Virus record (IMG/VR): IMGVR_UViG_3300022848_000018
Coordinates: 1 to 46,266 of that record
Source: a virus
Strand: one strand, 5' to 3'
DNA: 46,266 nt
The notes below the pieces were generated by a model. That model had not been told where the DNA came from. It saw only the letters and a list, made by a program, of their open reading frames with translations, and searched no databases. Both the position numbers and the translations under genes were made by a program. The stretch's first letter is position 1; each line of letters starts with the position of its first letter. Below, in pieces: positions 8,967 through 15,112 of the stretch.

Positions 8967-9660
8967 CTTCAGGAGTCTTTAAGGAATCCACGAAGGACTC
9001 AACCAGGTCCGGGTCGATCGTAATCTTCGCCTTAGGCTCAGCCGGTGTAATGTCCTTGGCCTCTTTCTCTCTGGAGTCCATTAGCTCCCTGATCTCAGTG
9101 AGCCGAATCATCTTGATTCCATCGGACGGCTTACTGACTGTCTCGCCGTCAATCGTCTTACTGATCGAACTCGGCTGCTGTAGCTGTTCTGCGATACGAT
9201 TCGTAACGCTAATACGCATGACTCCAAGGTCACCGCCCTCAAGCACAACCGTAGTGTTATCAGCTCGCTGATTCGAATAACCAGGCACCGGATCAGTAGA
9301 CCGCTTCGCGCGATTCGCTGCGACAGCAATCTTCACCAGAACCTCAGGGTCGCGAATCGAGGGCATCACACGCCGGAGCTTCTCAAGCACGACCTTCTCA
9401 AGGTCATCCCAGCCGAAGTCCCGAATCTTATCGGAGCCGAACTGATCGATTCGAAGCAGCGCAATGGCCCGGTCAAACTGCTGCTCCTTCTTATTCATCT
9501 CCTCAATAAGACTCTGCAGCTCCTCCTCCTCGACCTGGAGGCCCTTAGCCACAGACTCAACAGTCCCACCACTGGCCAATGCCTGCACAAGCACATAGAC
9601 CAGCTGACTCATTGAGTCTTTAGCCTCGCCCAGTTGGGCCTCCAGGTCACTCTTCTGCAT
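8959..9660 (-). CDS. terS: Terminase small subunit (putative)
   Basis: 233 aa. The N-terminal 75 residues are helical with a helix-turn-helix-like region (GGTVESVAKGLQVEEEELQSLIEEM). The middle has a basic helix (VKIAVAANRAKRS) followed by a beta segment (NTTVVLEGGDLGVMRISVTNRIAEQL). The C-terminus is acidic and charged. It is the first gene of the late block and overlaps terL by 8 nt. Expected role: recognises phage DNA to start packaging. No strong Shine-Dalgarno precedes the ATG. Named by position and domain pattern. Confidence 0.65.
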   Translation of the reverse strand: MQKSDLEAQLGEAKDSMSQLVYVLVQALASGGTVESVAKGLQVEEEELQSLIEEMNKKEQQFDRAIALLRIDQFGSDKIRDFGWDDLEKVVLEKLRRVMPSIRDPEVLVKIAVAANRAKRSTDPVPGYSNQRADNTTVVLEGGDLGVMRISVTNRIAEQLQQPSSISKTIDGETVSKPSDGIKMIRLTEIRELMDSREKEAKDITPAEPKAKITIDPDLVESFVDSLKTPEDV

Positions 9661-10036
9661 CAGTCAGTAATCCGTTCTGAATCGGTCGAAGTTGGTGTAA
9701 ATTTGTATATTTTTGGAGGGTCATATTAACCGCCAGCCCCTCGAGTCGTGTGGGGGGTACATCCCCCCGGCCTTCGTTTTACGCGCTTCTGATTCCCAGC
9801 CTCTTGCTATGGGTAGTGCTTCGATGAGCGACTAGCGAGTCCATTGCTCTTCCCTAAGAGTAGACTTCGTGAGCGACTAGCGAACTCCTTAAGCTTACTA
9901 CATGCTTACTAATAACACTTCGTCCGAAGGACTCATTCATACTTGCGTAGCTAGGCCGAAGGCCGTAGCGAAGCAAAATTTTGAAGGCCTCTGTGACATT
10001 TGAATCACAGAGGCCAAGTTGCAGGATCAGACTAGG
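9661..10036. other. Noncoding region between late operon and small-gene cluster
   Basis: No convincing ORF on either strand. It holds a GGGGGG-TACAT-CCCCCC hairpin (9752-9768), a 13-bp direct repeat GAGCGACTAGCGA (9826-9838 and 9871-9883, each preceded by CTTCG), a CTTCG-TC-CGAAG hairpin and a GGCC-GAA-GGCC hairpin (near 9928-9960), and a strong stem-loop at 9986-10015. GANTC density (6 in 376 bp) is as high as in genes. The promoter for the late operon is expected here, but I could not pick a convincing -35/-10 pair. Confidence 0.7.
9986..10015 (-). terminator. Probable terminator of the 11718-10037 gene cluster
   Basis: A perfect 11-bp stem GGCCTCTGTGA/TCACAGAGGCC (9986-9996 and 10005-10015) encloses an 8-nt loop. 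On the minus strand it lies about 20 nt after the last small ORF and is followed by TTCAAAATTTT, a weak T-tract. It would separate this cluster from the terminase operon. Confidence 0.6.
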
Positions 10037-10126
10037 CTAGAAGTGCGCGACAATCCAGCCAATTGAGAATCCGACAAGTGGAATGAATAGGAGCCAGAAT
10101 AAGCCGGGGAGTGGTCTATCGCTCAT
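10037..10126 (-). CDS. 29-aa single-pass membrane peptide
   Basis: The ATG at 10126 lies inside the end of the 90-aa gene (whose stop is 10118-10116), so the two overlap by 11 nt. The peptide begins MSDRPLPGLF and then has a hydrophobic span of about 18 residues (LFWLLFIPLVGFSIGWIVA) ending in HF. This is a typical small integral membrane peptide. A close relative of its first nine codons recurs in the mini-ORF at 10385-10450. The function is unknown; a membrane role such as superinfection exclusion or holin-like activity is speculation. Confidence 0.55.
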   Translation of the reverse strand: MSDRPLPGLFWLLFIPLVGFSIGWIVAHF

Positions 10127-10388
10127 CGAGGTCAACTCCCTGCAAAGCGTTGAACGCTTCGACTCGATGCAATTCAGCATGATAATTCCACAATTTCAGC
10201 ACAAGTGGTTTGAGTTCGTCCCAATCTTGCCATGAGGTAGAGCCAAGTTCCGAAAGCTTCTCGTTCTTCGATTCCTCGGCTACCTGCGCAATCCGAATAC
10301 TCGTGTTGATCATGCGCTCAACAGAGCAAGTCGACAAGTTGCGTTTGTCAGCGTCTGACAGTTCTAGGATCGGTGATGCGTAGATCAT
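10116..10388 (-). CDS. Unknown 90-aa protein of the small-gene cluster
   Basis: Helical and soluble, with no Cys motif beyond a single Cys (LSTCSVERMINTSIRIAQVAEESKNEK) and a Trp-rich middle (SWQDWDELKPLVLKLWNYHAELHR). The ATG at 10388 overlaps the stop of the preceding mini-ORF (ATGA) and is preceded by CGGAGTCAAATAA, where the SD overlaps a GANTC word. The same leader precedes the 101-aa gene. Not recognised. Confidence 0.7.
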   Translation of the reverse strand: MIYASPILELSDADKRNLSTCSVERMINTSIRIAQVAEESKNEKLSELGSTSWQDWDELKPLVLKLWNYHAELHRVEAFNALQGVDLDER

Positions 10389-10450
10389 TTATTTGACTCC
10401 GATTGAGTGGAAAGGGAAAGAATAAGGCCGGGGAGTGGTCTAGTGCTCAT
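10385..10450 (-). CDS. 21-aa coupled mini-ORF (MSTRPLPGL...)
   Basis: The ATG at 10450 overlaps the stop of the 101-aa gene (ATGA), and its own stop overlaps the ATG of the 90-aa gene (ATGA). The peptide is MSTRPLPGLILSLSTQSESN plus K. The first residues match the 29-aa membrane peptide at 10126 (MSDRPLPGL). It may be a truncated duplicate that now serves as a translational bridge between the two larger genes rather than a functional peptide. Confidence 0.4.
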   Translation of the reverse strand: MSTRPLPGLILSLSTQSESNK

Positions 10451-10752
10451 GCGTCTGGCTCATGTTTGATTATGAAGCCTTCTACATCGGTATGAATTGG
10501 GCCGTCTGAATCCCCTGCCAAAAGCCAAGCGCGATAAGCGTCAAGGCAATATTTACGGGCAAAAGCATGGAATGAGTAGCCAGTGATACCGGCAAATGCG
10601 CAAGCTAAGCTGAGACTAACAACGCTTCCGGCCTCTGCTAGCAACTTCAAACGAGCAACGCCATTCTGGCCCACATAGGATTCTAGGTCGGCAATCGCTC
10701 GCTGGTCGTTCTCTGCGCGGTCGTTGCTGGTGTAGTGAATATCTGTATGCAT
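10447..10752 (-). CDS. Unknown 101-aa protein of the small-gene cluster
   Basis: The N-terminal third is polar (HTDIHYTSNDRAENDQRAIADLESYVGQ). The middle is Ala/Leu-rich (ARLKLLAEAGSVVSLSLACAFAGITGYSFHAFARKY), which could be a helical bundle core or a weak membrane-associated helix. The C-terminus is acidic. The leader carries CGGAGTCAAATCA before the ATG. Not recognised. Confidence 0.68.
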   Translation of the reverse strand: MHTDIHYTSNDRAENDQRAIADLESYVGQNGVARLKLLAEAGSVVSLSLACAFAGITGYSFHAFARKYCLDAYRAWLLAGDSDGPIHTDVEGFIIKHEPDA

Positions 10753-10790
10753 TGATTTGACTCCGATTTAGTGGGAAGGGTGAGAGTGAA

Positions 10791-10814
10791 GCCGGGCAGG
10801 TTACCCTGTCCGGC
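10791..10814 (-). terminator. Stem-loop downstream of the 294-aa gene
   Basis: A 10-position stem GCCGG(A)CAGG/CCTG(C)CCGGC with one mismatch and a GTAA loop lies 20 nt after the stop of the 294-aa gene on the minus strand. There is no T-tract (TTCACTCTC follows). It is more likely a processing, stabilising or attenuating hairpin that lowers expression of the following small genes than a full terminator. Confidence 0.45.
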
Positions 10815-10833
10815 CTAGTTGCGTTAGATTCGA

Positions 10834-11718
10834 CTAGAGGCCAAGCGCAGCGGCTGAAGCTTCAGGGTCGAACATATCCAACGCCGCGAGGTCGTCCTCG
10901 GTCGTGACCTTGTAAGCAATGTCAACGCTGGCACGATTCTGAACCCAACCTTTGATAGTGTCGTTTTCTAGCGGCTCGTCCTGATTCGCGGCGATTGTGA
11001 ACATGTTCGCCGCAAGTGACATGAAGAGGCCGCGTTTTTCAAGGTCGGGATAGACGCCATCGGCATAGGACTTCGATCGAATCGCCTTAAGGACTTCGCC
11101 TTTCGCCGGCAAGACGTTCGCCAGTTTCGGATTTTGTTCAACAAGCGCCTTTCGGAATCCGGGCCAAACGGCATCAAAGGTGTCGGTGTCGATCTCCTCG
11201 GCGGAACCACGTTCGGCGGATGCCGCAAAGGCTTCAATTCCGACTGGCGACGCCTCGAATCCAGCATTAAGCGCCGCTTCGCTCACGGCGTCGCGGTAGT
11301 TGCGGAAGTAAACGTGACGCATTTCTTTGCCGATGATCTTCGCCAGCAAATCAGGCGCGCCTTCAAGGACAGCCTCGACAGTCGGGATTCCGAAAGCGAG
11401 TATCGCCTTGATGATCGGCTCGGACTTGCCACCAGCAATCTTTTTCTGTCCACCAACGTAAGCGAAAGTCGGGCGGGAATCGATGTACTGGTCCGCGCCG
11501 CTATCGGTCAGAACGTAGCTGCCGTCATCGTCCTGTGCGATACCCTGAAAGAACGTCGGGACGCCAACAAAGCCATCGGAATCCTTGGCGGCCTTGTTGA
11601 TGGCGGCCAGCATCGCCGTTGTGTCGTCGAAATACTTATAGGCCTTCATCGCCTCGCGAATCTTCTCGACTTCATCGCCGGAGGCAACTTTCAGGACATT
11701 CTGGTCTTGTGCAGTCAT
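10834..11718 (-). CDS. Unknown 294-aa protein, first gene of an independently transcribed cluster
   Basis: A soluble, acidic, helix-rich protein with no Walker, zinc or nuclease motif. Recurrent features are an AYKYFDDTTAMLAAINKAAK helix, a central aromatic turn (FRNYRDAVSEAALNAGFEA) and an acidic C-terminus. It has its own promoter region (11787-11835), a short leader, and a hairpin after its stop, which suggests strong early expression. Its GANTC density (about 9 in 885 bp) is lower than the genome average, still above chance. No family recognised. Confidence 0.8.
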   Translation of the reverse strand: MTAQDQNVLKVASGDEVEKIREAMKAYKYFDDTTAMLAAINKAAKDSDGFVGVPTFFQGIAQDDDGSYVLTDSGADQYIDSRPTFAYVGGQKKIAGGKSEPIIKAILAFGIPTVEAVLEGAPDLLAKIIGKEMRHVYFRNYRDAVSEAALNAGFEASPVGIEAFAASAERGSAEEIDTDTFDAVWPGFRKALVEQNPKLANVLPAKGEVLKAIRSKSYADGVYPDLEKRGLFMSLAANMFTIAANQDEPLENDTIKGWVQNRASVDIAYKVTTEDDLAALDMFDPEASAAALGL

Positions 11719-11786
11719 AACGATAGTTCCTTGTTCGATTCGGCTAGCCGGGATTGGCGGGCCGCGCGGCTCGGGGCCGCAAGAGA

Positions 11787-11835
11787 AGTATCGTTGAAAA
11801 CGGTTCGGAGTGCAAGGGATTTAATCGCTATTATA
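11787..11835 (-). promoter_or_regulatory. Sigma70-like promoter(s) for the 294-aa gene
   Basis: On the minus strand, TTGCAC (11815-11810) and GATACT (11792-11787) are separated by 17 bp, which would start transcription about 60 nt before the ATG. A perfect TATAAT lies at 11835-11830 but lacks a recognisable -35 at the right spacing. Either could be used by host RNA polymerase. Evidence is consensus matching only. Confidence 0.4.
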
Positions 11836-12063
11836 GTGAGTATAGGCGATTTATTCGTTTAGGTCGCTGAACGCTCTAGGACGGGCGCTGACGGGCTATC
11901 GCATGATCTGAGTGCAAGGCATTAGGCGATACCTATCGAGTCAGGACAGGCTATTCAGGGTCGTTTAAGGGGCAATCGCTCAGAATCGCTTAGAATAAAT
12001 TCCATGCACAATCATACCAGCGACTCGTAAAAGCCGCCAGCGGTCACGCTAGAGCGTTTAAAC

Positions 12064-12246
12064 GTGTCAATAGAGAAAATGAGTCGAGTGGAAAGAATTA
12101 TTCATTGGCGGAGAATGTCGGATCGTAAATTGAACAGTCGAGTCAATGTTACGGAGCCGAAACAATGGAATCAAATAAGCAACGGTTTTGATCGGTTTAT
12201 GGTATTTATGAGTCAGTTGCTTAGATGTCACATTGAGTCAATATAA
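12064..12246 (+). CDS. Doubtful 60-aa ORF in the control region
   Basis: It opens with GTG at 12064; an ATG at 12079 behind AGAGAAA is an alternative. The product is basic and helical (MSRVERIIHWRRMSDRKLNSRV...). It has no good ribosome binding site and overlaps repeated operator-like sequence at its end. It could encode a small DNA-binding protein but may be chance. Confidence 0.25.
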   Translation: MSIEKMSRVERIIHWRRMSDRKLNSRVNVTEPKQWNQISNGFDRFMVFMSQLLRCHIESI

Positions 12247-12284
12247 ATGTCACACTGATTGATTCATGTGATAAAAATGCCACA
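12225..12284. promoter_or_regulatory. Operator-like cluster of TGTCACA/TGTGA motifs
   Basis: Two ATGTCACA sites are spaced 22 bp apart (two helical turns). They are followed by TGTGATAAAAATGCCACA (12267-12284), whose ends are inverted half sites. A closely related 18-mer, TGTGACATTTTTGCCACA, lies at 16337-16354 upstream of another early gene set. Shared arrangement at two control regions suggests a regulator binding site; the regulator is unknown. Confidence 0.45.
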
Positions 12285-12312
12285 GCCCGCAGCCCGGTCG
12301 ATCGCGTTTAGT

Positions 12313-12354
12313 ACCCGATTCTGGTCTAGTTTTATCATCACCCGATTCTGGTCT
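12313..12354 (+). repeat. 15-bp direct repeat (ACCCGATTCTGGTCT x2)
   Basis: Identical copies at 12313-12327 and 12340-12354, offset by 27 bp, each containing a GATTC. Both are outside any gene. An iteron or activator site is possible. Confidence 0.8.
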
Positions 12355-12484
12355 GATTGCAGATCTAAAGAGGTCCACATTGCGCTTTGTGCTTCGATTC
12401 AATTAAGTTTATGAGCTTGTGCGGTTATTGGATTCTGAACGCGGTCGGGATATTTTTTCTGGCGCCCTTACCCCTAACTTGGTG

Positions 12485-12520
12485 ACTGTATATGATATAA
12501 GGTATGGTATAATATACTCA
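12485..12520 (+). promoter_or_regulatory. Early plus-strand promoter with extended -10
   Basis: TATAAT at 12508-12513 is preceded by TGG, giving an extended -10 (TGGTATAAT). It lies in an AT-rich stretch in an otherwise GC-richer region. A GACTGT-like -35 is weak, as is usual for extended -10 promoters. It points into the plus-strand early operon with a long leader (about 300 nt) before the first solid gene. Confidence 0.65.
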
Positions 12521-12764
12521 TATGCTGCTAAAGTTTAAGGGGTTGACCCCCTAGGAGGAATTACCCCTTCGCGGTCTAAGCCAGAGTGGCAATGGAATCA
12601 TTAGCGCCTTTAGGCGAAACGTATGTATCAAGCGCTTATCAATGGAGTCAATTGGGCCGGTAGGTCGCCCTGAGCGCCCTGAGCGCCTTGGCGATGTGTA
12701 TGAGCATATGCTTTGCTGTAATAGAATCGATCCCGCCTTGGCGTAGTCTTGCTCTACGAGCTAT
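12521..12764 (+). other. Structured leader of the early operon
   Basis: No firm gene. It contains a GGGG-TTGA-CCCC hairpin (12539-12550), an orphan AGGAGG (12553-12558) with no start codon at usable distance, a GCGCC-TTTA-GGCG hairpin (about 12604-12616), and repeated CCCTGAGCG words near 12668-12690. GGCGTAGTCTTGC at about 12740 recurs near 13098. A 23-codon frame with ATG at 12592 and stop at 12663 is possible but lacks a good SD. A regulatory leader is likely; its type is unknown. Confidence 0.4.
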
Positions 12765-12806
12765 ATGAATATGAATATGAATATGAATATGAATATGAAT
12801 ATGAAT
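12765..12806 (+). repeat. Tandem ATGAAT hexamer repeat (7 copies)
   Basis: Seven perfect copies of ATGAAT lie immediately upstream of the first early gene. Read in frame they encode (Met-Asn)7-Gly-Ser-stop, a frame that ends at the ribosome binding site of the downstream gene (GGGAGC). Copy-number change would alter the spacing between promoter leader and gene, and it presents an array of seven start codons. Confidence 0.95.
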
Positions 12807-12819
12807 GGGAGCTAAAGCA

Positions 12820-13032
12820 ATGGTTAAGATTCAGGAATGGTTGCAGACTTGGTGCGGAGTTGTGGCGTGGGTCGTTTTCGCCTTTGGCGTAGTCTATTGG
12901 ACTCACGAGCCTGATAAGGCCATGCCTGAGTATAAGGGCTTCGCTGAAACACGTGCTGAGTTTTTCAAGAGCACGAATCGTTATGATTACCTCGACCGAG
13001 CGAATGAAAGGTTAATTGACTCCCGCCGGTAG
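12820..13032 (+). CDS. Small early membrane protein (70 aa)
   Basis: The ATG at 12820 is chosen because GGGAGC lies 7 nt upstream; an in-frame ATG at 12805 is possible. One membrane segment (WCGVVAWVVFAFGVVYW, residues about 12-28) is followed by a polar, charged C-terminal domain (ETRAEFFKSTNRYDYLDRANERL). It is the first gene after the early promoter. Early phage membrane proteins often alter host physiology or block superinfection, but nothing here shows which. Confidence 0.7.
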   Translation: MVKIQEWLQTWCGVVAWVVFAFGVVYWTHEPDKAMPEYKGFAETRAEFFKSTNRYDYLDRANERLIDSRR

Positions 13033-13210
13033 GCGATGAGAAGCACTATTGTATCAAGCTGAAGGCCGGAATGAATCGCATCAGTAACTCGCCGGTAGGC
13101 GTAGTCTTGCCACCATAAGCATGTACTGGAATCTCTGCGTTGGTAGACGATGCGTATGTAAATATCATCACCACCATGAACTCAATTGAAGATGCAACAG
13201 AAGGAATCAG
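13033..13210 (+). other. Short intergenic region
   Basis: It has GGCGTAGTCTTGC (about 13098), a second copy of the word seen near 12740, and GCCGGTAGGCG twice. Two very short frames (15 and 22 codons) have no ribosome binding site. I see no promoter. Confidence 0.5.
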
Positions 13211-13819
13211 ATGATGCCAAATAACGATAAGCGCAGTAATAGCAAGGTTGAGGCCGAGACGGTTCCGGCCCAGGTCACTAACCCAATTGACTCAGATGGC
13301 GAATACTTCTCCGTGACCCTGACGGTTAAAGCAAATATCTTCGTGACCGGCGCTGAGTTGGCTTTTACGAGTCGCTGCTATAAGCCAAAGAAGTACTTAC
13401 CCACTGAGTATTTACCGACCGTTATACTGTCAAGATGGAACTATTGGGAAGAAAGGATTCAGAAGGTATGGGAGCAACGCGCGATCGACTTCGGCGACGG
13501 ATTCAATTACCTCTGGCAACAAGACGGCTCAAAGGTTGGTTGCATTGTCAAGCACCTGCCAGATATTCATACTACCAATGAATCAAAAGGCGACGACGCA
13601 GCGGACCAGCGCAATGTAGACCCGACCAGAGTTTCTACCATCGACAGATTCACCGTGAAAATCACCTACGACATCGAGATACCAGATCGCCCCGGCCGTA
13701 CTGAGCGCCATATCATCCACCGAGTCGTAACTGCTAAAAACCGAACCCAAGCCTACCAAGTCGCCCGCCAGTTCTGCGCTCCGAACTGGAAAGTCAGCTC
13801 CATCACTATCGTCGACTGA
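13211..13819 (+). CDS. Unknown 202-aa early protein
   Basis: The start is ATGATG at 13211/13214 behind GAAGGAATCAG. The first 30 residues are polar and disordered. The rest is mixed alpha/beta: two beta-rich stretches (EYFSVTLTVKANIFVTGAELAFTSR; DRFTVKITYDIEIPDRPG...HIIHRVVTAKNRTQAYQVARQFC) flank a helix with Trp residues. The second resembles a duplicated version of the 63-aa protein encoded next (YRIEYTHHYPDDKRLAHGEVRIAADSCSAAIQIF). Family not recognised. Confidence 0.8.
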   Translation: MMPNNDKRSNSKVEAETVPAQVTNPIDSDGEYFSVTLTVKANIFVTGAELAFTSRCYKPKKYLPTEYLPTVILSRWNYWEERIQKVWEQRAIDFGDGFNYLWQQDGSKVGCIVKHLPDIHTTNESKGDDAADQRNVDPTRVSTIDRFTVKITYDIEIPDRPGRTERHIIHRVVTAKNRTQAYQVARQFCAPNWKVSSITIVD

Positions 13820-13847
13820 TTCAAACCCCGAAAAGGAAATCCCGGCA

Positions 13848-14039
13848 ATGCCCAACATAAACCTACAGAAGCGGCCAAACCTCTACCGAATCGAATATAC
13901 CCATCACTATCCCGATGATAAGCGCCTAGCCCACGGCGAAGTGCGGATCGCTGCTGACTCTTGCTCGGCGGCGATCCAAATATTCCTGGCTAGCAGCACA
14001 GCTAAGATTCTCGAACTCCATGCTGAGAGGGTACTCTAA
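13848..14039 (+). CDS. Small 63-aa early protein
   Basis: A compact beta-beta-alpha protein (RIEYTHHYPDDKRLAHGEVRIAA then SCSAAIQIFLASSTAKILEL). Its pattern echoes the C-terminal domain of the preceding 202-aa protein, so the two may share a fold. Its stop overlaps the next start (TAATG). The SD is AAAAGGAAATC. Function unknown. Confidence 0.72.
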   Translation: MPNINLQKRPNLYRIEYTHHYPDDKRLAHGEVRIAADSCSAAIQIFLASSTAKILELHAERVL

Positions 14040-15112
14040 TGGCAAACCGTCAAATCATCTCAGTTGGCGAGCGCGAAGCTCTGGCGGCTGAATCAACCTA
14101 CTGGCAAGCAATGGAGCGTTACCTGATTAAAGACTCAGGCCAGCGCGAAGGCAACTTCATGCTCATTCAAGCAAGCGAAGGTCCGGTCCCGCCTCACATC
14201 CAGAATCACGGCGAAGATGAACCTCTTCTTCAACAACTTTGGCACGACTCACTGAATGACATACGGAAGCGCGACCTTGTGGGCAACTTCCATTGGGGCG
14301 CTCTGTACCAGGTCGATCAACGATTCTACGCCTTATTCGCCTCATCCAATCCGGTCTCGATCAAACTCGACGAGCAGCTACAAGCTGAGATTCGTGGTGT
14401 TTTCTCGATCGAGGAAGCCAAGGAACGCCTTGACGCATTCGCGTTGGCTCAAAAGGCCATGGATTCAGGCTGGGATTTTGCCTTTCATAATCGCTCGATC
14501 GGCAAGCCAAACCCCTGGACATGGGTTAATGGAATCAAACTGGACCAAGCCACTGACTACGGAGTAGCGGCTGATATGCTTCTACGATTCCTCGACGTAT
14601 CTCGTGCCGATGGTATACTAACACTGAAGCATTGGTTTGCGGAGAACGCGATTCATCCGGCTGAATACTGCATTGCAAAAGCAGACCATGCCGCGTTTCG
14701 TGATGACTTGATTCAACGGCTTGTCTACATCCATACCTGCCGGAGCATGTGGTTGCGTACGATTCCAAGGCAGATCGGCCAACGCCATGTCACGGCTAAT
14801 GACGCACCGACCTATGGCGGTATCCGCCCACGAATCATTCTCCGTATCAAGCAACTCTGGCCTAAAGCGCATGAAGCCTGTCGGCACTTTCTTCCGACCT
14901 CGACTCAACGCAAACTACAACAGGCGGTGATCGAAGCCTCGATTCCAAGGGGCGCATTCCAAACCGGCACTACGATCGAGACCTTGAGAGAAGAGGATAT
15001 GCAGCCACGGAACCAGAATAGATCTAAGCCACGAATCAAGGTCAATCCTGACGACCTGAAGGAACTGGACCAGACATTCTTCGGTTACTCGGAGGAAGAT
15101 GATAATGGATAA
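14039..15112 (+). CDS. Unknown 357-aa early protein
   Basis: A soluble, Trp-rich helical protein with no recognised catalytic motif. Features: an N-terminal helical segment (SVGEREALAAESTYWQAMERYL), a central FHWGALYQVDQRFYALF aromatic block, and a basic C-terminus rich in Arg/Lys (RPRIILRIKQLWPKA; QPRNQNRSKPRIKVNPDDLKELDQTFFGYSEEDD). The acidic/aromatic extreme C-terminus looks like a short interaction motif. It is coupled to neighbours by TAATG upstream and an 8-nt overlap downstream. The co-transcribed 409-aa protein may be a partner. Confidence 0.8.
   Translation: MANRQIISVGEREALAAESTYWQAMERYLIKDSGQREGNFMLIQASEGPVPPHIQNHGEDEPLLQQLWHDSLNDIRKRDLVGNFHWGALYQVDQRFYALFASSNPVSIKLDEQLQAEIRGVFSIEEAKERLDAFALAQKAMDSGWDFAFHNRSIGKPNPWTWVNGIKLDQATDYGVAADMLLRFLDVSRADGILTLKHWFAENAIHPAEYCIAKADHAAFRDDLIQRLVYIHTCRSMWLRTIPRQIGQRHVTANDAPTYGGIRPRIILRIKQLWPKAHEACRHFLPTSTQRKLQQAVIEASIPRGAFQTGTTIETLREEDMQPRNQNRSKPRIKVNPDDLKELDQTFFGYSEEDDNG

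Larger units (their letters stand above)
10098..10450 (-). repeat. Duplicated cassette: PLPGL coding segment and gene leader
   Basis: A 29-30 bp segment at 10098-10126 recurs at 10421-10450 with few changes. It encodes the MSxRPLPGL start in both places. A 26-bp leader at 10391-10416 recurs at 10755-10780 with two mismatches, and a partial third PLPGL-like segment lies at 10787-10800. The pattern suggests tandem duplication of a leader-plus-small-ORF unit followed by decay. Confidence 0.75.
11836..12484. other. Divergent control region, possible origin
   Basis: No strongly supported gene. Contents: recurring ATCGC/GCGAT words and GAGTGCAAGG twice (about 11808 and 11910); a weak 60-codon frame at 12064-12246; ATGTCACA twice, 22 bp apart (12225-12232 and 12247-12254); an operator-like TGTGATAAAAATGCCACA (12267-12284); a 15-bp direct repeat ACCCGATTCTGGTCT (12313-12327, 12340-12354). 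GANTC is dense (about 17 in the full 11719-12804 interval). Repeats plus divergent promoters fit a control region and possibly a replication origin. Confidence 0.5.

Noticed and set aside
9752-9768. GGGGGG-TACAT-CCCCCC as terminator
   Set aside because: On the minus strand there is no T-tract and it precedes the terminase operon; on the plus strand nothing is known to be transcribed into it, although CTTCGTTTT follows. Left as an unassigned hairpin.
11832-11845. Minus-strand ACTCACTATA, identical to the core of the T7 promoter
   Set aside because: The upstream and downstream bases do not match a T7 promoter, the match occurs once as far as I saw, and no T7-type RNA polymerase gene is present. 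It is better read as part of a TATAAT -10.
11134-11862. Plus-strand frame of 242 codons opposite the 294-aa gene
   Set aside because: Antisense to a gene with its own promoter and SD; the composition looks like a mirror frame and it runs through the promoter region.
12553-12558. Perfect AGGAGG as ribosome binding site of a leader gene
   Set aside because: No start codon lies within a usable distance; the nearest ATG is over 30 nt away.
13120-13192. Small frame encoding a Cys- and His-rich 22-residue peptide
   Set aside because: Too short, no ribosome binding site, and a His run from repeated CAT/CAC triplets is easily fortuitous.
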